A stretch of DNA of 64,000 nucleotides from Phymorhynchus buccinoides (Eukaryota; Mollusca; Gastropoda; Neogastropoda; Raphitomidae), in the NCBI GenBank assembly GCA_017654935.2, contig CM065710.1:22729394-22793393 (forward strand), written 5' to 3'. This document shows positions 63,043-64,000 of this stretch, in pieces. The notes under the pieces are model-generated. The model was not told the DNA's origin. It made no database searches and saw only the letters and a list, made by a program, of their open reading frames with translations. The stretch's first letter is position 1. Every line of letters starts with the position of its first letter. The position numbers and the translations under genes are program-made.

Positions 63043-63168
63043 CTTGACTTGGCAGCCATGCTCTCCTGTTTCTCTCGGCGTTTGGCGCGGATTCTGTTTT
63101 GGTCCTTGGGGGTTGAACACTCGCTCAGTCGGTGGCTGCCCCCGCAATTGAAGCACCCGTCCCTCTGC
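63043..63168 (-). CDS. ZCCHC8: ZCCHC8 exon with CCHC-type zinc knuckle
   Basis: A 126-bp exon after aacccaacag, followed by gtagaa. It encodes QRDGCFNCGGSHRLSECSTP, then KDQNRIRAKRREKQESMAAK S. The zinc-binding residues are C-x2-C-x3-H-x4-C, followed by P-x2-x2-RI and a basic helix like human CPMPRNAARISEKRKEYMDA. The H spacing is one residue shorter than the common C-x2-C-x4-H-x4-C form. This is the most 5' ZCCHC8 exon in the window; the N-terminal part lies beyond base 64000. Confidence 0.94.
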
Positions 63169-63269
63169 CTGTTGGGTTTATAATACAACCAGAACATTAT
63201 AAGGCCTGAATTTAAAGAAAATGAGCCATTCCAGGGCTTCTGAAAACGTACAGATTGTGCGCATCGGTA

Positions 63270-63655
63270 AAGGTCAAGATGTGCCACCCCCCCTGCATTT
63301 CTCGGTTAATTATATTTTTCTGTTTTTGCCTTTCTTACCCCATACATAAAGCTGTATTTCAGGAACATTTTTAGCTAATAACCTTTTTGGAATACTAACC
63401 CTATCCCTAACCCTAGCCCTAAACCTAACCCTACCCCCCACTATGTACTGCAGTACACCGCGATTTGTCACAGTTGTGGTTCGTTGCGTGTTTCCGTCTT
63501 ATAGGGTGGGGGGTAGGGTTAGGGTTAGGGATAGGGTTAGTATTCCAAAAAGGTTATTAGCTAAAAAATTTCCTGAAATACAGCTTTAAGTATGGTAAGG
63601 CAAAAACGGAAAAATACAATTAACCAAGAAATGTAGGGGGTGGCACATCTTGACC
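63270..63655. mobile_element. Long foldback with telomere-like centre
   Basis: Inverted arms (left from ggtcaagatgtgccacccc, right its inverse ending atcttgacc) of about 150-170 bp. They include ctgaaatacagctt and aaggttattagctaaaa blocks. The inner ends are ccctaaccctagccctaaac on the left and gggttagggttagggatagg on the right. The short centre (about 63440-63505) is unique. Non-coding. Confidence 0.88.
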
Positions 63656-64000
63656 TATACCTGCGCATCTACGCACTAGAGCTCTCAAATCACCCCCTAG
63701 AATCTGAAACTGTGCGTGAGGTTTACCCGTTAAAATCTCATTTAGGGGGTGAGATGACGCATTAAAATGATGACGCGTGCGTGAACACAGCCGTTACTTA
63801 TCAGTAGGTTAATGACGCTCTACATATTTCAATCGTCTCCTAGGCCTTTCTGCCACAAGCTGTCTAGGCTAAATCTAAAATTCTATTGGATCGCGCAGAA
63901 AGCCCTAATCGTTGAAAGCTCATTGCGCATGTGGTGGGGTTGGGGATTTGCAGGGGATGGAGCTTCTCCCATGTTTTCGCCTTTACCCCTTAGAATTTGC
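63656..64000. other. ZCCHC8 intron to window end
   Basis: No exon recognised. Short palindromic blocks (tcaccccctagaatctgaaa / catttagggggtgagatga) suggest another small foldback near 63690-63760. Confidence 0.45.

Overview
The window looks like nuclear DNA of an intron-rich metazoan, most likely a mollusc and perhaps a marine gastropod. The evidence is: short exons with GT-AG junctions in large introns; very many microsatellites, minisatellites and foldback MITEs; tRNA-derived SINEs; and a secreted dermatopontin-domain protein, a family used in mollusc shell matrix. The species is not identified. There is one 500-N scaffold gap (51250-51749).

Four host genes are supported by splice phase and similarity. 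On the + strand: (1) the last two coding exons of HYPK (1723-1830, 3212-3307), followed by about 37 copies of its final 16 codons; (2) a giant secreted protein of 2309 aa in four coding exons (15470-22067, 24195-24335, 25328-25466, 27131-27182), made of a signal peptide, about 2130 residues of low-complexity Asp/His/Tyr/Pro-rich sequence, and one dermatopontin module at the C-terminus. On the - strand: (3) the acidic tail of an ANP32-family protein (50861-50896, 49265-49356, 44674-44794, 35433-35515), whose leucine-rich-repeat exons are not seen; (4) seven 3' exons of ZCCHC8 (63168 down to 52216), with the zinc knuckle, PSP region and conserved C-terminal motif; its 5' exons lie beyond base 64000.

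Layout: 1-5900 HYPK and its array; 5900-15450 gene-free, with a LINE 3' fragment, foldback MITEs and microsatellites; 15470-27470 the dermatopontin-type gene, with a frameshifted Tc1/mariner copy in intron 1; 28690-33480 arrays, tandem tRNA-like SINE heads and transposons; 33531-50896 ANP32, most of it a 9-kb last intron full of transposons; 52007-64000 ZCCHC8.

Two patterns stand out. First, at least eleven insertions between 31 and 61 kb have inverted ends, mostly beginning 5'-CAG, and exact or near-exact 6-bp target duplications. Several carry 5' fragments of BED-like zinc-finger ORFs. I cannot place them in a superfamily with confidence. Second, tandem arrays repeatedly start on or next to exon edges (HYPK stop codon, ZCCHC8 donor and acceptor, ANP32 donor and acceptor, dermatopontin intron-3 donor), so splice signals or a stop codon are multiplied. 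The genes are not functionally linked: HYPK works with the NatA acetyltransferase, ZCCHC8 is the NEXT-complex scaffold, ANP32 is a nuclear acidic chaperone or phosphatase regulator, and the giant protein is probably extracellular matrix.
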